Of a stretch of 48,451 nucleotides of DNA, positions 32,695-41,307 are shown piece after piece; positions within the stretch are counted from its first letter, which is position 1; each line of letters begins with the position of its first letter. Where the stretch lies: positions 1-48,451 of the forward strand of contig WRJZ01000034.1 of NCBI GenBank assembly GCA_009778325.1, read 5' to 3'. A program made the translations under genes and the position numbers. The notes beneath the pieces were generated by a model that had not been told where the DNA came from, did no database searches, and saw only the letters and a list, made by a program, of their open reading frames with translations. Origin of the DNA: Candidatus Endomicrobium neocapritermitis (GTDB taxonomy: Bacteria; Elusimicrobiota; Endomicrobiia; Endomicrobiales; Endomicrobiaceae).

Positions 32695-35600
32695 ATGAAA
32701 AAAACAAAGCTGGCAAGGTTGGCGACGGTTTTTTTTACCGCCGTGTGTATGGTTTTAAACACATTTTCCGCTTATGCGGTTAATGTGGTAACATCAGCTG
32801 ATTTCGCGTCTAACTGGAACAGCGGTATATCTCCGATAATAGTGATAGGCGCGCAGCTTGACGCGGCCGGCAATTACGGAATATCCATGGCAAACTCCTT
32901 AAACGCGTTCGGCGGAGCGGACATGTCGCTTGACAGCTACAGCGGAACGCCCGACGGCACTGCTCTGTTAATGAATCAATATACCCTGGCTTTCTCACCC
33001 GGCTGGAATAACGACATGAGCGCGAGCATATCTAACTTAAGCATTTACGCCGCGACAAACGGTGCGGTCTCGTTTTTGGGAAACGGCGTCGGAGCCCACA
33101 TTTTTACAATTGACGGAACTTACTTCTACGGCAATATCACCGCCGGCTCTACAGGCGGAGCCGTTAATATTCAGTCCCAAATGCAAAGTGCTTCCACAAA
33201 CTCTTATACGCTCACCGATAATGATTTTATAAGCAATCAAGCGATGAACGGCGGCGGCGCGGTTTATATGGCTTCTAATAATTCTTATTATTCGGGCGGC
33301 AGCCCAAACGTTTTTTCCGTCATAGACGACACAGGGTCAAACAGCCATTACATATCGCTGAATCAGGCAGGCGGCGGAGTCACGGATAGCGGTAAAGGCA
33401 ACAGCGGTCAAAATTCCGGTAATGACGCGAGCAAAAAGATGACTATTGCCAACGGCGGCGGCATATATTTCATGGCTAATAATGCCGACGGCGGCAATGT
33501 AATAAATGAATTCACCGCGCAAGGCTATACATATTATCAGAACTACGCCACAGGCATGGGCGGCGCGATTTATAACGGCGTCCTTAACGGCAATAATCCG
33601 GCAGTAAACAATTTTAATATAACAAGCGGTACATTTGCTCAAAATCAGGCGGGCAGCGGCGGAGGCGGAGCGATAGCTAATGAAATAAACGGCGGCAACA
33701 CTACGGTAAATTTTAATATAAACGGAAGTTTTTATTCCAATTTAACATCAGGCAACGGCGGAGCGATAGCTAATCTTGTGGGCGGCCAGTATTCCCCTTA
33801 CGGCGGCACAATCACTTTTAATATAGAAGGGCCGTTTGACAGCAATAAAGCGGCAAACGGCGGAGCGATATACAATAATATACAAGCCGGACAGGCAAAC
33901 GTGGTAATAAATATCAGCAGCAGCATTACAAACAATTACGCAAGCGGCAACGGCGGAGCGATTTATAATACTGCGGGCAACAACAATCCGGGCACGGCGG
34001 CGGTTAATATAGCGGACGGCACAAATTTTTACGGCAACGGCGCCAATTACGGAGGCGCGATTTATAATGCCGGCAACGGCGTGATAAATTTTAACACCGT
34101 TAACAGTTCATCCGGCGGTTTCGGCATAAGTTTTCAAAACAACTACGCCGGCGCTTCCACTCAGGGGCCGGATATTTACCAAAGCTCTCCTACGGCCGTT
34201 ATAAACATAGCCGGCGACGGACAGGTTAATATTTTCGGCGGCTTCGGCGGCACGGGTACAATTAACCAGGCGGCCGGCACCACTCTGTATTTGGACGGCG
34301 CAAGCGAAAGCTTTGGTTACACAGGCGTATTTAACCAGGCGTTCGGCGCAACGCTGGACTCCAGCGGGCAGATGTTTGGCGGGGCAAATAATTTCGGCGG
34401 CACTGCCAATATAACAAGTATCGCGGTTAATTTTTATTTTAACGCGAATATGCTTGACAACTCCGTAATGAACTATACGGCTAACTCCGTGGGGCGCACA
34501 TCCGTAGGCGCGGCGACCGGCGCAGGTACGCCCGGTATAAGTTTTGCCGGCACCGGAGCGACTATAAACTTTGGCACCAATCAGCTGCAGGGTTTGTATT
34601 TGCTGCAAAACGACATAAGCAACGGGCAGGCAAATACTATTAACTTCGGAAACAGCGATGTTACCTTCGGTTCCACGGATTATACCGGCGGCACCACTTA
34701 CAATTTTTTTAATAATTCCGTGTTAGACCTTGCTAATTCTGCGCCCAATGTTAATGAATACAACCAATATACTTTCGGCAGCCTGAACGCTCCCGACGGC
34801 ACAACGCTGCTCAGCTTTAAAATAGGCAATGACCTGACTTCTACGCAGACCGATACCATTAATGTTCTGACCGGAAGCGGCGCCGTAGGCTTAGGCAAAA
34901 TATATGTTAACGACTCAAACGGCGTTATAACCGGCCAATACCGCATTATTTACGGCAATGCGGTAGATTGGACGGCAAACGGCCTTACGCAATACGTGGC
35001 TACAAGCACAGGCACTTATACTTTAACGACAATAAGCGACCAGTACATAAATTTCAGCAGCATAGGCGTCGGCATTTCGACCGGCACGACGTCAACGGTT
35101 GATCCCGGCGGCGGCACAACCACGACGACGGACAACCCCAGCGGCGGCACAACCACGACAACAACCGACCCTAACGGCGGCGCGACCACTACGACTGATG
35201 ACGGCAGCGGCAATTCTACCACTACAACGACAAATCCCGATGGCGGTTCCAGCACTACCAATTCGGGTTCCGGCGGAACTACCAGCAGCAGCACTACGGA
35301 TCCGAACGGCGGCACAACAACAACTATAACAAATCCTGGCGGCGACACAACCACGACAACGACCAATCCCGACGGCAGCACATCGGTTACCAATACGGAC
35401 CCCGGCAGCAATACGACAGGCAGCAGCACGACAGATCCGAACGGCGGTACAACAACGACCATAACAAATCCCGGCGGCGACACAACTACCACAACGACCA
35501 GCCCCGACGGCGGCACGTCAGTGACCAACTCGGGTTCCGGCGGCAATACAACCAGCACTACAACAACAAATCCTGACGGGAGTACGACAACTACAATTAT

Positions 35601-38600
35601 TGATTCGGACGGCAGTACGGCTTCCAATACTACCAATGCCAACGGCTCTACCAATACTACATATAACGATAATAACGGCAGCGGTACAATAACAGTTACG
35701 ACTAATCCGGACGGCAGCACAACAATTTCGTCAACGGACCCGAATGTTCCGTCGGGTACTATATCGCCGGGCGGAAGCGGCAGTTATACCACTGAAGACG
35801 GAGGCACTATAACCATAGCTCCGGGTGCCGGCGGCAGCATCACGACGACGGTTACGACGCCGGATGGCGGTTCAAGCACCGTTACTTCAAATCCGGGCAC
35901 GGGCGGTTCAAGCAGTTCAACCACGGATTCTTCAGGCAATACCATAGATACTACAACCGGTTCCGACGGAAGTTCAACAACAACAGGCACGCCGGCGGGC
36001 GGAGGTTCTACCACCACAACTACACCTGCCGGAGGCACGGGCGGTTCAAGCAGTTCAACTACGGATTCTTCAGGCAATACCATAGATACTACAACCGGTT
36101 CCGACGGAAGCTCAACGACAACAGGCACGCCGGCGGGCGGAGGTTCTACCACCACAACAACCACTCCGGGCGGCACGGGCGGTTCAAGCAGTTCAAGTAC
36201 TGATTCCGGCGGCAATACCATTGATACGTCAACCGGGTCCGGCAGCTCTACGACAACCGTCACTACGCCCGGAGGCGGTTCAACCACCACCACTACGCCG
36301 GGAGACGGCAGCGGCAATACGACAACTACCGTAACTACGCCTGACGGCAGCGGCGGCAGTTCAACCACGACAACAACTACTAATCCTGACGGCAGCGGTT
36401 CAAGCGTGACAAATCCCAACGGCAGCACGGCCGGCACAACGGTGAACAACGGCGGCGCGACGGGTACGGTTACGACTCCGCCTCCAACCACCCCTACGGT
36501 TCTTGTATTGAATGACGTCAATGACATTGACAGCGCCGCGATTTCCGTCGGTATATCTTCCGCTACGCCGCGCGCTTACCAAATCGGCGCGGGCGAAATT
36601 TATTATAACGATATGGACCTCAGCGTTATGGCGGAAGGCGTATTCTCCGTCTATGGCGCGGATAAAACAACGTCAACATTAAGCGGGCTGAACCTGTCCG
36701 ACGTGGCAGCCGGCTCAAGCACCGTAAGGCATCAATCTCTTTTTAATATAGCCAATAGCAGTCCGACATTCTTTACATTGGAAGATTTAACCATACAGGA
36801 CGCGTACTCAGCGGTCGGCGGCGCAGTTATTAATATGAGCAACCCGAACTCAACGGTCTCGGTTACAAAACTGCTTGTTCAGAATAACCACTCCGACGGT
36901 GACGGCGGCGTGTTTAACGTAACGGCAGGCGTTATGACAGGCTGGGGCATTGATTATGACCATAACACCTCCTCAGGCAACGGCGGAGCGGTTTATAATA
37001 CAAGTTCCATAACTAAACACGGCGGCTCGTTTACAAATAACTACGCTGCAGGCAACGGCGGCGCGGTTTATAATGACGCGCAAGACCCAAATAATATGCT
37101 GACAATATGCGCCGGCGCCGGAGGAGATTATGTTACTCCTTTGGGCACTTTCAGCGGTATGCTGATTACCGGTAATAAAGCAGGCGGTCTGGGCGGCGCT
37201 ATTTACAATGCCGCTGGAAGCTATATGTCTATGGCTTCGATTACGGGCGCGGATGTGGTACTTGACGAAAATTACTCTAACTGGGACAGCACCGCCGGCA
37301 CAGGCACGCGCAACGACATTTATAATGAAGGCATACTTGATTTCACCAGCACGGGCGGCAGTTGGTATGTCGGCGGCGGTTTCGCGGGCAGCGGCACGAT
37401 AAACAAGTACAGCCCTGTTGTGCTGCACTTTGCCGCTACCAGCGACAATTCAAACTTTACCGGCGATTTTAACCAATACAACGGTATTGTAAATGTTAAC
37501 GCGCCGTTTTTCGGCGGAAAAAGCACAATAGCAAGCGGCATATTGAACTGGAACGCAGGCGCCGTAAGACCTGCTGCGGCATTACTTCAGGTAATAAGCG
37601 GCACGATCAATATATACGGCAGTCTAATCCTAAACCATCAGTATGATATTATAGGTCCGGCTTCAACTCTTAATTTGTTCCCGGGCGGCTATTACGAGAT
37701 AGCCGGGGGGACGGTTTTTCTTAATACTACGGATATGCTTGTAACCCCGCAGGGAACTTACGGCACTGCAAGCATGAGCGACGGTTATCTTGTTATTGGC
37801 GGCGCCGATATGCTTGTTTATTCCGGCGCGTTTGAGCAGACCGGCGGCGTAATCCGCGTGGAAAACCAGGCTACGGCCCATCTTAACTATAATCTTCCCG
37901 GAAGCGGCATTTTCGGCGGAGATATTGTCCTGACAAACGCCACGCTGTACGCGCAAAATTATATTATTGATTACGGCCCGGGCATTCACAGCGACGGCAG
38001 CGGGACAGTTCAGACGAGCGGTTCGCTAGCGATGGGCGACAATGCGATTTTTAATTCCATAGACGGCGCTATACAAACGCATAACTTCGCTGGATGTTTT
38101 GGTTTGTTCTCCGTAATGTCCAGTTCCGTGCAGACTACTGCCAACTTTATGGTGGATGTGGACGCGCGGGCATGCAAATCCGATACTCTTGTATTCGCGC
38201 AAGGATCGGCCGTTATCGGCAGTACTGCCCCTTTCATATATGGCAACGGCGTTAATGATCCGTCCCACCCAGAATTTACCGTGAACGACGTTTACGCGAC
38301 CGGCGGTTTTATTATGCTTGAGGATATAAACCTTCTAAATACGCCAAGGACCGCGGTTGTCCCTTTCACTATTATAGACCCGCCAGTGTCGCCTTTTAGC
38401 GACCCGCGGCTTATCTTTGTAGCTACGGACAAAAAATATGACACGGCGGTAGGCACGTACGGGCTTTATTCTACTGGGATTGGCAATTATGAGCTGCGTT
38501 TGTTGGGAATTAATCCCGCGGCTCTTCGCGGACAAGCGGCGTTGTTTGCAATGCTTGAAGGACAGTTTACCGCAAACAGCGTTTTGTTTGACCACGTATT

Positions 38601-39450
38601 TTTTGACAGCAATCAAATGCTTGTCGATGAATATAAGTACGAATATAAATTTTTGCCGAGACAATTTTTCAAGGAAAACAGAGAAAAATCTTATTGGGTA
38701 AAAACCTATTACGAATACGAGAGATTGCCTGTTGCGGATAATACGGATTTGAAAAACAATCTTTACGGCGCGATTTTCGGGCTTGATTTTGCGGCAAAAG
38801 ACATCGGCGATAATTCATATTTTATGCCGAGTTTGTTTGTCGGTTATACCGGCCAGTCGCAAAGCCTCGCTTCGGCGACAATGAATCAAAACGCCGTAAG
38901 AGCCGGCTTTATGGCTTCGGTAATGGTTAATGATGTTTATACGGCGTCGGCGCTGGTTTACGGCGGCGGATACCGCAATAATATGGAAGTCAGCGGAAGC
39001 GGAGAAGACCTTTACGGCTTTTTTACGGGAGCTGCCGTTAAAAACGCTTACAATATGTATATGAATAATTTTGTTTTACAGCCTTTTGCCATGGCGTCTT
39101 ATAATTTTTACGGCGCGCAAAGCTGGACATCTTCTTACGGCAACATAGAAATGGAAACGGATTGTCTGAACGGCTTTAATCTTTCGCCGGGCGCCAACCT
39201 CATTTACGCGCTGGACACATGGAACTTTTTAGCCGGCGGAGCATATGTTTATAATCTGGGAGACAGAGCCACCGGAAGGATCGGGAGTATAGAACTTCCG
39301 GCTTTTAACACGGGAATAGGCTACTTTGAATGGACTGCAGGCGCGTCAAAAATATTTTCGAAAAAACTGAGTGTTTGGCTTAAAGGCGTTTATAAAACCA
39401 ACCGCGATTCGGATATAGGCGTAAAAGCCGGCGCAGGATGGAGGTTCTAA
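32695..39450 (+). CDS. Giant Pmp-like autotransporter adhesin 1 with Thr/Ser-rich stalk
   Basis: 2251 residues. The signal peptide is 1-28 (ending SAYA). The first passenger block (about 30-790) contains many paired FxxN and GGAI(Y/A)N units, as in Chlamydia polymorphic membrane proteins (right-handed beta-helix). Residues about 797-1262 are a low-complexity Thr/Ser/Gly/Asp/Pro/Asn segment with two sets of tandem repeats (45- and 46-residue units). A second GGA(V/I)YN block follows (about 1265-1930). The C-terminal autotransporter barrel (about 1985-2251) ends in GAGWRF, with the terminal aromatic typical of outer-membrane proteins. It probably acts as a surface adhesin; the Thr/Ser stalk may be glycosylated. 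GGGGAGAGG lies 7 bases before the ATG. Its stop is one base from the start of the barrel-OmpA gene. Confidence 0.9.
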   Translation: MKKTKLARLATVFFTAVCMVLNTFSAYAVNVVTSADFASNWNSGISPIIVIGAQLDAAGNYGISMANSLNAFGGADMSLDSYSGTPDGTALLMNQYTLAFSPGWNNDMSASISNLSIYAATNGAVSFLGNGVGAHIFTIDGTYFYGNITAGSTGGAVNIQSQMQSASTNSYTLTDNDFISNQAMNGGGAVYMASNNSYYSGGSPNVFSVIDDTGSNSHYISLNQAGGGVTDSGKGNSGQNSGNDASKKMTIANGGGIYFMANNADGGNVINEFTAQGYTYYQNYATGMGGAIYNGVLNGNNPAVNNFNITSGTFAQNQAGSGGGGAIANEINGGNTTVNFNINGSFYSNLTSGNGGAIANLVGGQYSPYGGTITFNIEGPFDSNKAANGGAIYNNIQAGQANVVINISSSITNNYASGNGGAIYNTAGNNNPGTAAVNIADGTNFYGNGANYGGAIYNAGNGVINFNTVNSSSGGFGISFQNNYAGASTQGPDIYQSSPTAVINIAGDGQVNIFGGFGGTGTINQAAGTTLYLDGASESFGYTGVFNQAFGATLDSSGQMFGGANNFGGTANITSIAVNFYFNANMLDNSVMNYTANSVGRTSVGAATGAGTPGISFAGTGATINFGTNQLQGLYLLQNDISNGQANTINFGNSDVTFGSTDYTGGTTYNFFNNSVLDLANSAPNVNEYNQYTFGSLNAPDGTTLLSFKIGNDLTSTQTDTINVLTGSGAVGLGKIYVNDSNGVITGQYRIIYGNAVDWTANGLTQYVATSTGTYTLTTISDQYINFSSIGVGISTGTTSTVDPGGGTTTTTDNPSGGTTTTTTDPNGGATTTTDDGSGNSTTTTTNPDGGSSTTNSGSGGTTSSSTTDPNGGTTTTITNPGGDTTTTTTNPDGSTSVTNTDPGSNTTGSSTTDPNGGTTTTITNPGGDTTTTTTSPDGGTSVTNSGSGGNTTSTTTTNPDGSTTTTIIDSDGSTASNTTNANGSTNTTYNDNNGSGTITVTTNPDGSTTISSTDPNVPSGTISPGGSGSYTTEDGGTITIAPGAGGSITTTVTTPDGGSSTVTSNPGTGGSSSSTTDSSGNTIDTTTGSDGSSTTTGTPAGGGSTTTTTPAGGTGGSSSSTTDSSGNTIDTTTGSDGSSTTTGTPAGGGSTTTTTTPGGTGGSSSSSTDSGGNTIDTSTGSGSSTTTVTTPGGGSTTTTTPGDGSGNTTTTVTTPDGSGGSSTTTTTTNPDGSGSSVTNPNGSTAGTTVNNGGATGTVTTPPPTTPTVLVLNDVNDIDSAAISVGISSATPRAYQIGAGEIYYNDMDLSVMAEGVFSVYGADKTTSTLSGLNLSDVAAGSSTVRHQSLFNIANSSPTFFTLEDLTIQDAYSAVGGAVINMSNPNSTVSVTKLLVQNNHSDGDGGVFNVTAGVMTGWGIDYDHNTSSGNGGAVYNTSSITKHGGSFTNNYAAGNGGAVYNDAQDPNNMLTICAGAGGDYVTPLGTFSGMLITGNKAGGLGGAIYNAAGSYMSMASITGADVVLDENYSNWDSTAGTGTRNDIYNEGILDFTSTGGSWYVGGGFAGSGTINKYSPVVLHFAATSDNSNFTGDFNQYNGIVNVNAPFFGGKSTIASGILNWNAGAVRPAAALLQVISGTINIYGSLILNHQYDIIGPASTLNLFPGGYYEIAGGTVFLNTTDMLVTPQGTYGTASMSDGYLVIGGADMLVYSGAFEQTGGVIRVENQATAHLNYNLPGSGIFGGDIVLTNATLYAQNYIIDYGPGIHSDGSGTVQTSGSLAMGDNAIFNSIDGAIQTHNFAGCFGLFSVMSSSVQTTANFMVDVDARACKSDTLVFAQGSAVIGSTAPFIYGNGVNDPSHPEFTVNDVYATGGFIMLEDINLLNTPRTAVVPFTIIDPPVSPFSDPRLIFVATDKKYDTAVGTYGLYSTGIGNYELRLLGINPAALRGQAALFAMLEGQFTANSVLFDHVFFDSNQMLVDEYKYEYKFLPRQFFKENREKSYWVKTYYEYERLPVADNTDLKNNLYGAIFGLDFAAKDIGDNSYFMPSLFVGYTGQSQSLASATMNQNAVRAGFMASVMVNDVYTASALVYGGGYRNNMEVSGSGEDLYGFFTGAAVKNAYNMYMNNFVLQPFAMASYNFYGAQSWTSSYGNIEMETDCLNGFNLSPGANLIYALDTWNFLAGGAYVYNLGDRATGRIGSIELPAFNTGIGYFEWTAGASKIFSKKLSVWLKGVYKTNRDSDIGVKAGAGWRF
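35086..36480 (+). repeat. Low-complexity Thr/Ser/Gly coding region with tandem repeats
   Basis: Two tandem sets are visible: 135-base units starting at 35296 and 35431, and 138-base units starting at 35896, 36034 and 36172 (the third diverges). Codons for Thr are varied (ACA, ACC, ACG, ACT), so this is old or selected protein repetition, not simple microsatellite slippage. The paralogue at 41308-46653 lacks the whole segment. Confidence 0.85.
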
Positions 39451-39451
39451 T

Positions 39452-41023
39452 ATGAGAAAATTACAAATTACGAATTACGAATTACGAATCAACGGCAAAA
39501 GCATTGAAAAGAGCGCCGTAAACGCGGCGAAGAAAACCAAAGCAGTAAGCATTGCTGTGCTTATTGCAATAATGTTTGTTTTTTGTGTCTCTCAAGCGCA
39601 GGCTGTTAATAATCCGTTTTCTGTTTCTGCGTTAAATTCCGCGGTGCTTAAAGCGGGTACAAATTCGCTTAACAAAAGGCTGGGCGATTTGAGAAGAACG
39701 GAAGAAGAAATAAAAAGCGCTGTTTGGATGAGGGGCTATTATAACGAACTCTCAAAATACGGCGGGATTGATTTGGACGCGAATATTTCAGGCGTTGAAG
39801 CGGGCGTTGATTTTCGCGTCTTAAAAGACAGCCCCAGCAGAATTTACGCGGGCGTTTTGGCAGGATATATAGGAGCGGACAATTTCGGCCGGACAAATAA
39901 CATTAAATCCGGCGCGCCCTTAATCGGCTTATACGAAACCTGGCTTAACCCCGACGGCTGGTTTATTGACGCCGCTGTCAGGTATTTTTTCTATAGCGCG
40001 CAGGACGTTTTGTCCGGGCAAAAAACGGACTTTGGAATGTTTTCCGTAAGCGTTGAAGGGGGAAGAGAATTCAAATTTCCGGCAAACGCTTCAAACTTTT
40101 TTATGGTTGAGCCGAAGATTAAAGGAACATTCGGACATATCAGGGGAGCAACGCTGAATTCTATTGAATACGACGCGGCGCATACTTTAATTGTCCGTCC
40201 GGCGGTTTTTGCCGGATATTCGGCGGCGCTAACCAACGGCGCTATAGTGGAGCCGTATATTGAAGGCGGATATAATCAGGATTTATCGTCCGATATGAAA
40301 ATAAGCGGATACGGTTCCCGCGGAATTTCCGGCGGAAGTTTTGACATAGGCGGCGGATTCAACGCGATAATAACAAAAATTCTTTCGATTTACACATACG
40401 CCGGATATGAAAAAGGCGATAAAATTGAAAACTTGTCCGTCAACGCGGGATTTAGAATAGCATTGACAGGAATAAAACGTAAAGAGAATTACGACAAGAA
40501 AAAAGAAGCGGAAGCCGAGGCTGCGGCTGAAGAGAAAGCGGATTCGGTATTCCCTGACGATTCAAAAAAGAATTCAAGTTCATCTTTAAGTTCCGGCGGA
40601 ACTATAAAGATTGTCAAGAATACGGGCCCTGCCGGATTATCCGATAGCAAGGCTAAAGGAAAAACTAATGTTGACGACGCGGTTGCAAACGCGGTTTCAG
40701 AGCATCCCGTTCATTTCGCTTTTGACAAATATACCATAACTCCGGAAGAAGACGACTATCTTAAAGGCGTCGCGGAATATATAAAAAAGTCGGGAGAAAG
40801 CTTTGAAATAGACGGATATGCCGACAGAATAGGACAGCCCAATTATAACCGCACTTTGTCCGAACGCCGCGCGAAAGCGGTTTACGACAGGCTTATAGAA
40901 TTAGGAGTGCCTGCAGAAAAACTTACGTATAAAGGTTTTGGCTCCACACATCAAATGAACCCGGATAAAACCAAAGAAGCAGATGAGGAAAACAGAAGAG
41001 TTGAAATTAATCCCGTAGAATAA
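39452..41023 (+). CDS. Beta-barrel/OmpA fusion outer-membrane protein 1
   Basis: 523 residues. An unusually long signal peptide (1-51, cleavage after AQA) has residues about 4-14 (LQITNYELRIN) encoded by half of an R1 repeat arm. The mature protein starts VNNPFSVSALNSAV, then an autotransporter-type barrel without passenger (about 80-335, starting SAVWMRGYYNELSKYGG), an Ala/Glu/Lys/Ser linker (about 345-415), and an OmpA C-terminal domain (about 420-523) with YADRIGQPNYNRTLSERRAK for peptidoglycan binding. GGAGG (39440-39444) overlaps the end of the autotransporter gene, seven bases from the ATG, so translation is coupled. I infer a cell-wall-anchored companion of the autotransporter. The paralogue is at 46655. 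Confidence 0.87.
   Translation: MRKLQITNYELRINGKSIEKSAVNAAKKTKAVSIAVLIAIMFVFCVSQAQAVNNPFSVSALNSAVLKAGTNSLNKRLGDLRRTEEEIKSAVWMRGYYNELSKYGGIDLDANISGVEAGVDFRVLKDSPSRIYAGVLAGYIGADNFGRTNNIKSGAPLIGLYETWLNPDGWFIDAAVRYFFYSAQDVLSGQKTDFGMFSVSVEGGREFKFPANASNFFMVEPKIKGTFGHIRGATLNSIEYDAAHTLIVRPAVFAGYSAALTNGAIVEPYIEGGYNQDLSSDMKISGYGSRGISGGSFDIGGGFNAIITKILSIYTYAGYEKGDKIENLSVNAGFRIALTGIKRKENYDKKKEAEAEAAAEEKADSVFPDDSKKNSSSSLSSGGTIKIVKNTGPAGLSDSKAKGKTNVDDAVANAVSEHPVHFAFDKYTITPEEDDYLKGVAEYIKKSGESFEIDGYADRIGQPNYNRTLSERRAKAVYDRLIELGVPAEKLTYKGFGSTHQMNPDKTKEADEENRRVEINPVE
39461..39494. repeat. R1 repeat half-arm inside the barrel-OmpA 1 signal peptide
   Basis: Tandem AATTACGA units ending ATCAA match the arm of the complete R1 element (10140-10176) with a six-base deletion. 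It is read in frame as part of the n-region. Confidence 0.8.
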
Positions 41024-41055
41024 AACAAACCGATTATTTTTGCGCTTTATAACCG

Positions 41056-41094
41056 CCAAAAGCCTCCCGTTTAACTCGGGAGGCTTTTGGTTTA
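41056..41094 (+). terminator. Rho-independent terminator after cassette 1
   Basis: A perfect 14-base stem (CCAAAAGCCTCCCG, 41056-41069, with 41077-41090) has a seven-base loop and is followed by TTTA. It ends the first autotransporter/barrel-OmpA transcript. Confidence 0.88.
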
Positions 41095-41148
41095 TACATA
41101 GAATCCCAATACTTTTTAATATCGAATCTATTGAACTTGTAAAATATT

Positions 41149-41176
41149 TGTAAAATATTTATTATTTTGATACTAT
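41149..41176 (+). promoter_or_regulatory. Promoter candidate for autotransporter 2
   Basis: TTGTAA (41149-41154), a 16-base spacer and TACTAT (41171-41176). The -35 is within a direct repeat of TTGTAAAATAT (41138 and 41149). The operator-like palindrome at 41187-41201 lies just downstream, near the expected start of transcription. Confidence 0.45.
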
Positions 41177-41186
41177 CAAAAAAGAT

Positions 41187-41201
41187 GGTGCATATGCATC
41201 A
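41187..41201. promoter_or_regulatory. Operator candidate upstream of autotransporter 2
   Basis: GGTGCATATGCATCA, whose core TGCATATGCA is a perfect palindrome, differs at one base from the site at 32603-32617. It lies 106 bases before the start codon. Confidence 0.55.
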
Positions 41202-41307
41202 AAAAATATGCTCATATGAGAGGGTGTTGAATAGGTTAGGGAATACTTAAAAATTAAATGGTATTAAAAAACAGGCCGGTATAGAAGTCTAAAAAGAGAG
41301 GAATGGG

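Noticed and set aside
35296-36270. Regularly spaced repeats considered as a CRISPR array
   Set aside because: Units are contiguous 135- and 138-base tandem coding repeats in one open frame with no unique spacers.
35016-36527. Two long minus-strand open frames (35016-35720 and 35784-36527) opposite the autotransporter 1 stalk
   Set aside because: They consist of Val/Pro/Leu-rich low complexity that is simply the antisense of Thr/Gly repeats; there are no ribosome sites or plausible starts.
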